This document shows, in pieces, positions 47,926 through 59,278 of a stretch of DNA of 64,000 nt (the stretch's first letter is position 1; the number at the start of each line of letters is the position of its first letter). This DNA is from Apostichopus japonicus. Lineage: Eukaryota; Echinodermata; Holothuroidea; Aspidochirotida; Stichopodidae. Below the pieces are notes generated by a model. That model was not told the origin of the DNA. It saw only the letters and a program-made list of their open reading frames with translations, and made no database searches. The stretch covers positions 7,191,001 to 7,255,000 of the forward strand of contig NC_092579.1 of NCBI RefSeq assembly GCF_037975245.1, given 5' to 3'. The translations under genes and the position numbers were made by a program.

Positions 47926-49152
47926 ACAAAGAAAGGAAACATCATTGAAATCCTTACATATGAGTTTGAATTGTTCGATGGATTCAGCTGCCAATGACTC
48001 AAGCTCAGCTTTGACTGTGATCTATACTGTAAGTTGTTGACTTGTCAAGAAGAAGCAGAATGCACAGATAAATACATTGCTTTCGTCTTTTGATGATATG
48101 AATATTTTTTTCAATCTGACATACTAATGAGATGCAGCAGTACCTGCATGGTGATAGCAAGTCTTCAAAAATTACATATAGGTATATATTTTATTATGGT
48201 CCCTGTTGACCCTTACAATCTTTGACCAGCTTTAAACGTAAAAGGCTCATGGGGCTCAAAGTAGTACACCCGTACACACCAAGAATCAAATTCTACCAAG
48301 CCTCACTTCTTGAGATTTATTTTTTGCAAGGTTATTTGACCCAAAAAGCACCTGTCCAAAAAGCTAGCAACGCGCTTTGAGGCTACGTGACCATATTTGA
48401 ATGGGGATGATAACTGTACTCGTACCGACACTGTTATTAGTTTACTGGCACCGACAGCGATTTCAACAAAATGTGTTCATCAAATTCGAGTGATTGATGC
48501 AGATCGTACTGTTCTGTACATCGCATTAAAAATCCACACGTGTATAATAGATGTAATGTGCTAGTACATAGACTGGTATGCTGCAACGTTACACCGAAGA
48601 GGGAACTCCAGCAGGTCTCCAATAGGAAAACCCATAGCAATTCCCCCGCGCTCTTCCTTATGTAGCGACGGAATGTCACAACAGTTACTTCCCATACCCC
48701 CGTTGACTTACTGTTAGGCCATGTTTTTCTTCACCGATAACAGTTCTTTCCTCATTTCATTACACTTTGTCTTAAAATCTTAAGAAAGGTGGAATAAATC
48801 TCTTCATATCTCAGTGGTTTTCTAGTTTCTATTTAGTATGGCACAATCGGACTTTGGGGGTTAAAAATGTAGAGCTACGCAATTTTTGAAAACCAAAATT
48901 CACGCGTAAAACACATTACTGAAAGTTCAATTGTGTCTCTATAACACTGGCCCTCCTCTTTCTCTGTATTGAATATGCATTACAAATGAATGACAGATTC
49001 TTTACATTTAAAACTATTGTGATTGGTTAAAATTCTCAATCGGACCTAGAGGTAACAAATGAGAGTTATCGTTAGAAAATATCGACCTTCGTGCCCAACC
49101 TCGAAAGACGCTATTGTAAACCATTGATCATTACTATCCTAGCTAGGTAACA

Positions 49153-52100
49153 ATGAAGACTCGTGGAAAGAGGGTGAGTAAATACATCAATCTGTAATAT
49201 TTTCAATTTAGCTGTCCATTGCTTAGGCATATGAGCCAGGGAGTTGAGGGGGACTGCAGCCTCTTCCTCCTTGGAGTTGGCCAAAGCAAATTTCTCTGGC
49301 AAATTACTGGAAAAGCCAGGAGAAATCTCAATAGTAATAGGTGGGTGATGATTTCATTTGTGCTTTGTTTCTTCCCTACTGTTTGGCTGTTATGTAGAAT
49401 TTTTTAGGTTATATTTATATACAAGTGGGTACAATGCAAGAAGAGAATTACCTCTTCGGGTTGTCATAAACCAAATTTTTCACCCATTTGAATGTGAAGC
49501 TTTCGGTGTAGGTCAAAGGGCATAGGGATCAACAGGAGTCAACATGTGAAAACGTTTGTTAATTTAATATTCCATGAATGTATCAAGGAGGAATTCTCAT
49601 GTTTAGTTGCTGAGGTACTAAATTGAGTTGAATCATCTGTATGGGTTATGGTTTACCCCTCTCATGTATTGACCCTGAATTATCTTACAGTGGTAGTATA
49701 TTACATAGTTTGCCAATTAGTTAAATTTCACAATGCGTCTTGTGCATTCACCTTGCTGAATGTGAGAAAATTGAAGTATGCAAAAAGAGAAATATGCAAG
49801 AATTAAATATAAATTTGACCAGATTGCTAATTTTGAATCCCTTGTACATTAAATTAGCTTTAGGGCCTTTCTGTATACTTGCACCTCTACACTGTGTTCT
49901 GCATAAGCACAAACAACTTGCAATAAAGTAAACTGGCATGGTGGCTGGAGCCCATTGCGGTGCACCCTAGCTACTGATTGTACATGCAGTGCAATGCACA
50001 TTGTCTCTCTTGACACTGACATACTGTTACATGTATCCATATTGTTGAACACATGTTAGAGCTTTAATTTGCAGTATTCAGTAATTGTGTTGTCACTGTG
50101 TTAACTTTTGATATCTTTTAATCTTCCCAAAGGATACAGATGTACCCAACTATGAGCAGGATCACCCTGGTCTTGAGAAGAAGTTCATCAGTGAAAGGAT
50201 TGGTGAGTGCTTTACTAGTAATAACATACATGCATGGCTAAGCAACAAGATATTTTTAGTGGTATTAGAGAAATTATATATTGGAGAGTTGTGTTTGCTG
50301 TTATTCATTTTTAAAGGAAATTGTTCATAGTTTTTCATTTATTTTTTTTAAGATATGGAGTGTTTGCAACACAATCAATTGAGAATGGGGAGTTCTTGCT
50401 GCAGTACAAGGGGGAGAGAATTACAACAGAAGAGGCAGAGGAAAGGGAGGTTGATTACATAAATCGTCAGCTGAGGCACTGCTATCAGTATTTTTATTCT
50501 GATAGAGGCAAGACATTATGGTAAGTTAAATTTCTTTTCGAAGTTTCCTGACCATGTCAGCCAGGCTGATCTGTCAGTGAAAAGTCAATTAGTCTGCTAG
50601 CCTAACATCATTTGTCAGTTGGATTAAAACTACAATTCTGTTTGAGTTAGGTGTCAAATAAAGCTCACTTGATGTAGGTTGGTGCAAGTCAGTTTCCAAT
50701 TTGTACTTCATACTGAAATATGCCAGAAGTCAAACAGAAGTCTCTAGAACTTTTGCTAATGGATCAGTTACCTTACTTCATCCTTTGAACTATGTTGTTG
50801 GCAAATTTTGGGTCGAATTGTGAAAACCTTGTAAACACATTATCTCAAGAGGAAAACCTTGGGCATAACTCATATGTTAGTGTGTTGAAGTACCATATAA
50901 AGGACAAGGAGCCTATTAATTTTGGTAGAGGTCAAAGGTCATTTGGGGTCACCGACGGTCAAATTGTGAAAACCTTGTAAAAACAATATCTCAAGAAGGA
51001 AAGCTTGAGCATACCTCTTGTTTAATGTGTAGGAGTACCATATTGAGGACAAGAAGCCTATTGATTTTGGTTGAGGTCAAAGGTTATTTGTGGTCAAATT
51101 GTGGAAAACCTTGTAAACATGATACCTCAAGAAGGAAAGCTTAGACAGACCTCATACTGTACTTAGTGTGTAGAAGTCACACATTTAATACAAGAAGCCT
51201 AGTGTTTTTTAAGGAGGTCAAAGGTCATTTGGGCTCACCAGGGGTCAACTTGTGAAACCTTGTAAATGAGACATCTCAAGAAGGGAATCATGGGCAGACT
51301 TCATATTTGGTTTGTAGAAGTACCACATAAAGTACAATAAAGCCAATTTGATTTTGATGGAGGTCAATATCATTTGGGGTCACCAGGGGTCAAATTGTGG
51401 AAACCTTGTAAAATGTTGCAAGAAAGGAACCTTGGACAGATCTCATATTTTGTTATTAGATATGCCATATCAAATTTAATTAACTTCATTCCCCTCTTAC
51501 CTGCCTCTCTTCACTAAGGCACCTTCCTTAACATAACATCACAAGGGTAGCTTTGGACATGTCTATCACATATTTGGTATGTAATTGTACCACATTGAGT
51601 ACAAGAAGCCTAATGTTGGCGGAGGTCAGTGGTTGAGTTCATGAGGGGTGAAATTGTGAAAAGTAGGACATTAAATTTAGTTGCTGATGTATCACTCTTA
51701 GTACAAGAAGCCTGTTGTTGAGGTCAATGGTCATTTCAGGACAGCCCGTGCCTTTGTGAATTTATTGTTTGTCACAACACAATGCGTTGCACTGTAATAC
51801 AAAGATCAAGTATGTTGTACACCCTCAGTATACATTACGTCAGATTCATGAAGAAAAGTGCTCATATTACATCATTGGTAGCACAATGCATTTTTGCATT
51901 CTGGTTAAGGATTAGTGTTATTTCACTGTGAGTTATTAATGATCATGATTTTGGAATAATCATGTCCTCCATGATAAGGTACTTGTTGGTAGTAATTGTA
52001 ATGATACAGGTATTTATAAGTAGAGTGTTAATATTATATTAAAAGTAAGGTATTTATCAGTAGTAGAGTACTCACCATTCCGCAAGATCGCGCTCATGCT

Positions 52101-55100
52101 TTGTAGCGCCTGTAAATTCCAACTGAGGAACACAATTAGTAGCTCCTGTCAAGAGCTATCAAGGAAATTATCTACAGCCATAATACAGTGTGTAGTGTGC
52201 TAAAGCCACTCACTTCAGTACTACATAGGGGTGCTACTGAAGCAATACATGAACTTCTTTAAAACTCAAAAGAAAATCTTTGTCAGTCAAGCTTTAACTC
52301 ATCACATTGCAAACAAGGTGAGATTTGTAATAACATGAATCTCTTACTTGTTGACTTTGTAGTTTTTGAAAGGAATTTGGAAGGGATATACGGGAAGGGT
52401 TTTGCTTATTTTAATTTTAATTAATTGGTCAGGGGATAAGGCTAGGAGAAGCTTACTGTTGGGTTTGGGCAAGAGTAATGGTAGTGACAGGTCTATAGGC
52501 ATTGTGGGAGTTACCACCACAAAGAATGAGATTTTGAAGGAAGATATTCATGGGAGACTTTTCTCTTCATTTTGTACATGGAGAAAGTTTAATTCATTGG
52601 GCATAAAAGGTTGCCTTCCTTTAATGATTGCAATCATTTAATGAAATACACAATAATTGTACATGTTTTTTTTTAATTTTATATCTTTCAGCATTGATGC
52701 AACCCATGTGAAAAAGTCACTTGGAAAATTTGTCAATGATGAAAAACCCCAAAAAGCAAACTGCAGAATGAAGAAGATAATTCACAATGAAGAAGTTATT
52801 CTTTGCTTGTTTTCAACAAAGGAAATTAATATTGGTGACGAGATACGGTATGACTATGGTTTAAAAAATCTTCCTTGGCGAACAGACAAGGATGGCAAGA
52901 GTACCCAACAGGAAGTTCAGGACAAAACTGAAGACAAACTGGATATAGAGTGTTGTGAACAATTACCTAGTATGATGGTGCTCAACACAACTCTTCACAG
53001 GGAAGATGATGAGGAAATTGTTGAGGGATCTTCCAATGAGATGTTGAGAGATGTTGGTTGCAGTAAAGAAGATCAAGCTTGTGAACAGAATAATAATGCA
53101 AAAGACCATTCACAGCAAGAAATACTGACCACTGCTAAAGACCCTAAAGAAGAAACTGGTGACAAACCTGATAAAGATGGTTGGGAACAGTTAAACAACA
53201 TGGCGATGCATAATACAGCACTTCAGAGAGAGGATGATGAGGAAATGGTTGAGGTATCTTCCATTGAAGATAGTGGTGACAAAATTTCAGATCAAGCTTG
53301 TAAGCAGAATACTAATGCAAAAGACCACTCACAGCAAGAAATACTGACCACTGCTAAAGACCCTAAAGAAGAAACTGGTGACAAACCTGATAAAGATGGT
53401 TGGGAACAGTTAACCAACATGGCGATGCATAATACAGCACTTCAGAGAGAGGATGATGAGGAAATGGTTGAGGTATCTTTCATTGAAGATAGTGGTGACA
53501 AAATTTCAGATCAAGCTTGTAAGCAGAATACTAATGCAAAAGGCCACTCACAGCAAGAAATACTGACCACTGCTAAAGACCCTAAAGAAGAAACTGGTGA
53601 CAAACCTGATAAAGATGGTTGGGAACAGTTAACCAACATGGCGATGCATAATACAGCACTTCAGAGAGAGGATGATGAGGAAATGGTTGAGGTATCTTCC
53701 ATTGAAGATAGTGGTGACAAAATTTCAGATCAAGCTTGTAAGCAGAATACTAATGCAGAGGACCACTCACAGCAAGAAAAATTGACCGCTGCTGGATACA
53801 CAAAAGAAGAAACTGGTAACAAACCTGATAAAGAGGATAGGGAACAATTACCTAACATGGCGATGCATAATACAGCACGTCGGAGAGAAGATGATGAGGA
53901 AATGGTTGAGGGATCTCCCATTGAAGAATGTGGTGACTGGAAAGCAAATAAAGCTATTGAACAGAAACCTAATGCAGAGGACAGCTCACAGCAAAATCAG
54001 ACATTAGACACTAGGTCTGATCTGGAGAAGGAACTTGCTAAGATAAGATCCATTCTTAGAGATACACACGTTTTTCCTATTATGGCAGCAGAGGTAGACT
54101 GTGAAACAGCCCTATTAAGTGATATTGAAAGTACTCATGAATATGAAGTTGCTGATGACATGAGTGATGCTTCTGAACATGAAGCCGATTCAGATTATCA
54201 TCCAGACCCTGGTGATTCAGAAAAGAACAGTGATCTTGAAAAGGATGATGACACATGTGACTTACCCAAAGATGTCCCTGGGACTTCAGGGACATGTTAC
54301 AATAAAGTGATTGATGCTAAAATGGATGCAGGCTACTGTGAAGATAATTCATCAGGTTGTGAACGGGAGCAGTTGGATGATGAAGAACAGGAGGAAGAAG
54401 AAGTCCATGTCAAATGTGCTCAAAGGAAACAAACAGAGAAAGGTTCCAAACGAGTCTACGATAAAAGAAATGCATGCTTGTTTTGTGGGAAGTTGTTAAA
54501 AGTTGTTATCGGTCGACACTATCTAAGTCAACATAAAGATGAAGTTGCTGTTGCACAGATAATGGCACTGCCTGTGGGATCAAGGGAGCGGAAAGTTAAA
54601 CTAGACCTTCTGCGAAACAAAGGAAATTTCTTTCACAATGAAGAAGTGATACAAACACAGACTGGAGAGATAATTTTGATGCGAAGACCATCAACTGGAG
54701 CCTACTTTGACTTGGATGATTACGGCCCCTGTCCACAGTGTTTGGGATATGTTAGTAAGGATGATTTGTGGAGGCATGTGCGGTATAGATGCATTGCCAA
54801 AGAATCAGAATCCAAGGGAGAAAGTAAAAAGAGATCACGAGTTCGCATGGAAAGTGACATCCTTATGAAACGGTACAACGGAGCAAGTGACAAATTGAAA
54901 AGAATGGTCTTATCTTCAATGAAGAGAGATGAGCTGTTTGATGTTCTTAGCAATGACATACTCATACTTGAATATGGAAACCAAGTGCTTCGCAACCAGC
55001 AAACCAGAAAGCATATTGTGTCCCAAAAAATGAGAGCACTTGCTAGTGTCTTACTAGAACTAAGGAAATCTGATCCTAATGGTGGCCAGAACATCAGTGA

Positions 55101-58100
55101 TTTCATAAAACCATCCAAGTTTGATATGGTAGTTGAGGCAGTGGAAAAAAGATGTGCCATAGTTGAAAATGATAATGGTGGAAATTGTCAGTATAAGTTT
55201 CCATCATTCGCTATAAAGTCAGGGCATGACTTGGTCTGGATCACAAGAATCAAGCGTAGCCAGGCAATAAGGCAAGGTGATGCTAAAGCTGAAGAAGAAG
55301 CAAACATATTTGCAACTTCATCAAGCAGAATGGCATGTGAAAGTTGCTTCAGCAGCTGCTTCCACATTGAATGTAAGAAAGTGTGAAAAAGTAGTCAGCC
55401 TCCCAAGTGCTTCTGATCTGAAGAAAGTTTCTGAGCACACACGATCTCAGATTAAAAGTTTGACCAGTAAACTGATGAGTGCTAAACCTGAGTTCAGAGA
55501 TTATCGTCTATTGCAGAAAATGACCCTAGCAAGACTGATCGTCTTTAACAAACGCAGACCAGCTGAAATGGCAAAATTGCCTGTAGCTTCCATCTTAAAC
55601 CGGCCGCAGTGGGAGAAATGTCAGATTGATGAATTAGCTCATAATCTAAATGCTTTGGAGAAAGAGCTGTCTAAGCGGTACCAGCTAGTTAAAATTGTGG
55701 GAAAACGTGGCCGTCCAGTCGCAGTTATTATTCCACCAGAATGTTCTGAATCTCTTAAGTTGATCATTGATCAAAGGGAATCATTTGGCATACCAGCCGG
55801 CAACCCATATGTGTTTGCTAGGTCTACTTCAGCATCATTTCTTGATGGAGGAGAGTGCCTTTCTGAAGTAATTACTGGTCTGGATTTAGAAGCACCAGAG
55901 ACCATAAAGAGCACCAAAATGAGACAGTATGCTGCAACTGTCTCACAAGTCTTAAGTCTTGGTAGTCAGGAGGTAGAGTGGCTGGCAAGCCATCTTGGTC
56001 ATGATGTGGCAATTCACAAGCAATATTATAGACTCCAGGAGTCAACAGTTGAACTGTGCAAAGTTTCCAAATTGCTCCTTGCCATGGATCGAGGCAAAGT
56101 TTCTAACTTAAGAGGAAAGACGTTGGATGAAATCAGTGTTGATGGTAAGAATTTATTTAAGTAGTTCAATTAGCAGGAGTAAGCTACTTATGACAAGAAA
56201 TGTAAAGAACATTTAACATCTTCTCTAATAAAATGACTTAATATGCCAATGTTACTTAACTTAGGTTATGTTCACAAACTGGAGTTATTCAGCATCCATG
56301 ACTCTAGGTCAGATCAGTGCAAGCATATTAGTACCTTGACCATTTCAGTAAAAAAAGGCTGGTTTTGGCTGGCATTCTACCTAATTTCTCTAAAGGTTGC
56401 CCCAAGATTGCTTTGGCTACATTTTGTCATCAATTATAAGACAAATTTTTTGAACTTCACAATCCAACAGACATTCCTGTGTTTGAAGATGAACAAATTG
56501 AAGAATCTGTTGCAATGCATCAGCTTGAGGGTGGTGAGTCTCTTTTGTATTATGTTGCATGTCTTATCTAGACATCTCATATTAAAGGGTAGATATATCA
56601 GAGAAACAAGGTAAATTATTTCTTGGGTATACTTTCTTGTAACACAAAGCTTACTATATAGGGCTGAAAAGGAATTGTCATGTTGGTAAACATGGCAAAT
56701 GAAAGTACCTGTAGAATTGAACGGACATAGGCATCATATTAAACAGATGTTCAAAGGTATTGCCTGTAATTAAGGAAAAACAACAAACCAACTCTTACTT
56801 AACTCTCCAGCCCCCATTTGTTCTCACGTCTTTCAGGGAACATTGGATGATAGATAACATGTTCCGAATAAGTAGAATTGTTATTACTTTTAGTTGCGTA
56901 AACTTGTGACCATTGCTTATCAACTAATCTACACATTTGGCATTTGTCTGTCTTATAGATAACCATTCAGATGAGGAGGGGAAGCAGAGCCATCATGATC
57001 CACCTGTACTGGAAAACACTTCCTCTGGTGAGTTTTTTGTGGAGATAATGCAAGTGATATCTGAGACTTATGTTGTATTCCAGCCCTGCCATTTAAGATA
57101 AAAAACATAAGTATGTTAACCTTGATCTATATACCCCTGGATGAGTCCATATCTTTGTTTCTTTCATGGGATTCAATTGCAGCCAAACTCACATACTTGT
57201 CAAATTGACTCCCTAGGTATGTTCCACCTTCGGCCAATACCTTTATCTTGAATTAGTGCCAAATCAATCCTTACCAAAATAGGTTTTATTGATACAGTTT
57301 TTAATATTTTAAAAACATTTACAGTGCAGTTCAGTTCAAAAGGGACTACAGAAAGATGAGTGTGATTTATTACCTTAAGCTGCTTTAGTGTGCTAGGCCA
57401 GGATCCTAACAAAGGATTGTGTTAGCTTGCACTCACAACAATACCGTAGAAAACTGATTAATAAATTGCTATTTACAGTCATCAAGGAATTTATGTGGCC
57501 TCACAAAAATCTGACAGGAGGACATTGATACAGAGCAAGCATTTCTTGCAGTCCATTGTCCCGATAAGACCACATATTTTGATGTTCAAATTAGGTGAAA
57601 GTATTCTTAGAATCAATGTTTAGGAAGATATTTTTTAGTTATTAACTTATTGCCCAGACTTAAACCGTTCCAAGAAATGAAAAATGTTAATACCATGTAG
57701 ACATGTAACATTGATGGACTTATCAAACGTAATATGGCACCCTTCTGCCTTTTATTTATAAGTTTCTCTGCTATAAGCTAGAGATCATGATTGAAAGAGT
57801 GAAAGTTGGTTTGAAGTTTAGCCTTGTATTGTATTGGCACCCATTGACAATTACTGCAAGGCAATTGTACAATATTGGCCATTTTTGTTGAGTAACACCG
57901 AATGTTGGTATCTTCTGTCTAAAGTTGCCTCTCATTTGCAAGGAATCACTTAGCTATTTGATTTCCTGGTTTATTTGGTATCATATTGCACTTTTTGTCT
58001 ATGATCTTATATAAAAGCCAAGGTATCAAAGACACAGGGTAAATTATTAAAAGCAATTTGCCTGGAATACAAAGAAGCTACTGTATCAGGCTTCATGAAG

Positions 58101-59278
58101 GAAATGTCAAGTAGATGCAATTTGGTAGAAATGAGGGAACATAGGCTTGATATTTAGCAGATTTTCTGAGGCATTGTCTAAAGGGAAAAACCACAAACCA
58201 ATTTGACATCTGTCCTGTTACTCAAGTCTTCATTCCCCCACATGTTACCTGATTGAAATAAAATTGCTAGTACTTTTGCCATGCAAACTTGTGACCATTG
58301 TTTTTTATTAACCTAATCATTTGGCATTTGTCTGTCTTACAGATAACAATTCAGATGATGAAATGGGAATACAGGGCTCTCAAGATCAATTGGTACTGGA
58401 AAACACCTCATCTGGTGAGTTTTTGGTAGAGATAATGCAAGTTATATCTGAGAAAGATGAGTGTAATTTAAGACCCTAAGCTGGTTAATTGAATGTCCAT
58501 TTTTTGGATCCCAGTTGTGAGGTACCCTTCTCAATGCAAGTCTTTGTGCACTACATGCCAACATGCAGTCACTCCAACTTCGATAGTGTCAAGGACTTTC
58601 AAATCCCCGCTGGATTCCATCGCCTATATGAGTATTATCCAGCCAAGGGTTCCTGTTTGGAACCAACTGGAGTCCAAGATGGCCCCCACTTCTGCCCTGA
58701 CTGACAATTCACATCTTAGCTAGGCTTTTGCAACATCATTGTGCTTGTTTTGTTGTGAATTTGTAATTTTGTGATTGAAGGCATACTTAAAAGAGTTACA
58801 AATTCCAGTGTGCATCAGGTATATCTAGTCAAACTTTTTATGTCATACATACCGACAAGGAAGTGTTGTCAAAGAGAAGCCCTTGTTATAGCATTTTAGA
58901 AGAACCTATAATTACTCGTTAGTGGATGTGTATATATATTTATCATTTAAAAAGCACTAGAGGGAAGGAAGCAAGTTCACAGAAAATGTTTTTTATTCAA
59001 TAAAGAGTTTAACCAGGTTACATAAACTTTGCGTTTTACTATTACCTCCTGCAGGTAAACGATTTTTCCGAAAGCAAAAGAAAAAAGTCCCTTGGACAGC
59101 TGAGGAAAAAAAGACCATCTTCAAGCATTTTCAAAAGAACATAAAGCAAGGAAAAAACCCTGGCAGAGATGCCTGCAGGTCTGCTGTTGAAAAATTTCCA
59201 TGTCTCGCCAGAAGGACTCCTGACAACGTAAAAGACTATGTCCGGAACCAAATTGTAAGATTGGCAAAAGGAATTTAA
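49153..59278 (+). CDS. SET-domain (KMT5A/SETD8-like) methyltransferase fused to zinc fingers and a Crypton-like tyrosine recombinase
   Basis: Exons: 49153-49173, 50133-50202, 50352-50520, 52692-56144, 56959-57027, 58343-58414, 59055-59278; about 1358 residues if two one-base lesions are ignored. Residues about 28-150 are a SET domain of the KMT5A (H4K20 monomethylase) type: YGVFATQSIENGEFLLQYKG, then KTLCIDATH and GDEIRYDYG. Next come five acidic 73-residue repeats (about 151-516), then an acidic linker. Two zinc fingers follow: CLFCG...RHYLSQH at about 680 and CPQC...RHVRYRC at about 766. A helical core-binding-like region precedes the tyrosine-recombinase domain (about 1090-1225), with GKRGRPV, KMRQYAAT, LASHLGHD and KQYYRL supplying the R, H and Y positions. 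The last 74 residues are basic and Trp-led (VPWTAEEKKTIFKHF). The NHS SAM-binding motif of SET is changed to NDE. Lesions: the intron-2 acceptor is off by one, and there is a +1 frameshift near 55285. Confidence 0.7.
50352..50520 (+). pseudogene. SET exon with acceptor shifted by one base (lesion 1)
   Basis: Exon 2 ends in phase 1 (ATT G|GTGAGT). To read the expected Ile-Gly-Tyr-Gly, exon 3 must start at 50352 (GATATGGAG), but the bases before it are AA. The only AG ends at 50352, so a normal acceptor gives an exon starting at 50353 and a frameshift. Loss of one G from an original AAGGATATGG explains this in one step. The exon's donor (TATG|GTAAGT) and the next acceptor (TTTCAG|CATTGATGC) are in correct phase. 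This is either an inactivating deletion or an assembly indel. Confidence 0.55.
50810..51770. repeat. Degenerate tandem repeat, unit about 145 bp, rich in AGGTCA half-sites
   Basis: Copies are marked by GAAAACCTTGTAAACA-like phrases at about 50821, 50968, 51104, 51253 and 51396. They are linked by ATCTCAAGAAGGAAAGCTTG, AAGTACCATAT, AAGAAGCCTATTGATTTTGG and AGGTCAAAGGTCATTTGGGG. It fills most of intron 3 of the SET/recombinase gene. Confidence 0.8.
52882..53976 (+). repeat. 219-bp in-frame coding minisatellite, about five units
   Basis: Unit starts at 53101, 53320, 53539 and 53758 are exactly 219 bases apart, and the next boundary is 53977. A diverged first unit covers about 52882-53100. Each unit encodes 73 acidic residues with DHSQQEILTTAKDPKEETGD, MAMHNTALQREDDEEM and DSGDKISDQACKQN. 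The units starting at 53320 and 53539 are nearly identical, so this is a recent expansion. The frame is preserved because 219 is divisible by 3. Confidence 0.95.
55277..55310 (+). pseudogene. Frameshift inside the recombinase region (lesion 2)
   Basis: The long frame from 52692 runs to a TGA at 55384-55386, but from about 55315 its peptide loses family character. The protein-like sequence continues in the next frame (HQAEWHVKVASAAASTLNVR), which stays open to the donor at 56144. One surplus base, most simply in the AAA at 55285-55287, restores a continuous reading through both parts. It may be a real mutation, a sequencing indel in a homopolymer, or a haplotype difference. Confidence 0.6.
56600..58480 (+). 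repeat. Duplicated segment containing a symmetrical exon
   Basis: About 56600-57070 and 58020-58450 match through intron sequence (GGTAAATTATT, CAACAAACCAA, CTTGTGACCATTG, ATTTGGCATTTGTCTGTCTTA), the exon, and the following intron (GAGATAATGCAAGT, ATATCTGAGA, AGATGAGTGT). The exons (69 and 72 bases) both start in phase 1 and encode DNxSDxE...LVLENTSS-type peptides. The second copy lacks about 280 bases of the 3' intron part. Confidence 0.8.

Noticed and set aside
48437-48679. 80-codon minus-strand frame as first exon of the membrane-protein gene
   Set aside because: No signal peptide pattern or supported donor in phase; it lies in the likely divergent promoter region.
52366-52641. 91-codon frame just before the large SET/recombinase exon
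   Set aside because: Lies wholly in intron 3; the true exon starts at the TTTCAG acceptor before 52692 and the frame has no link to it.
56243-56614. 123-codon frame after the recombinase exon
   Set aside because: It is in the intron between the donor at 56144 and the next exon at 56959; not protein-like.
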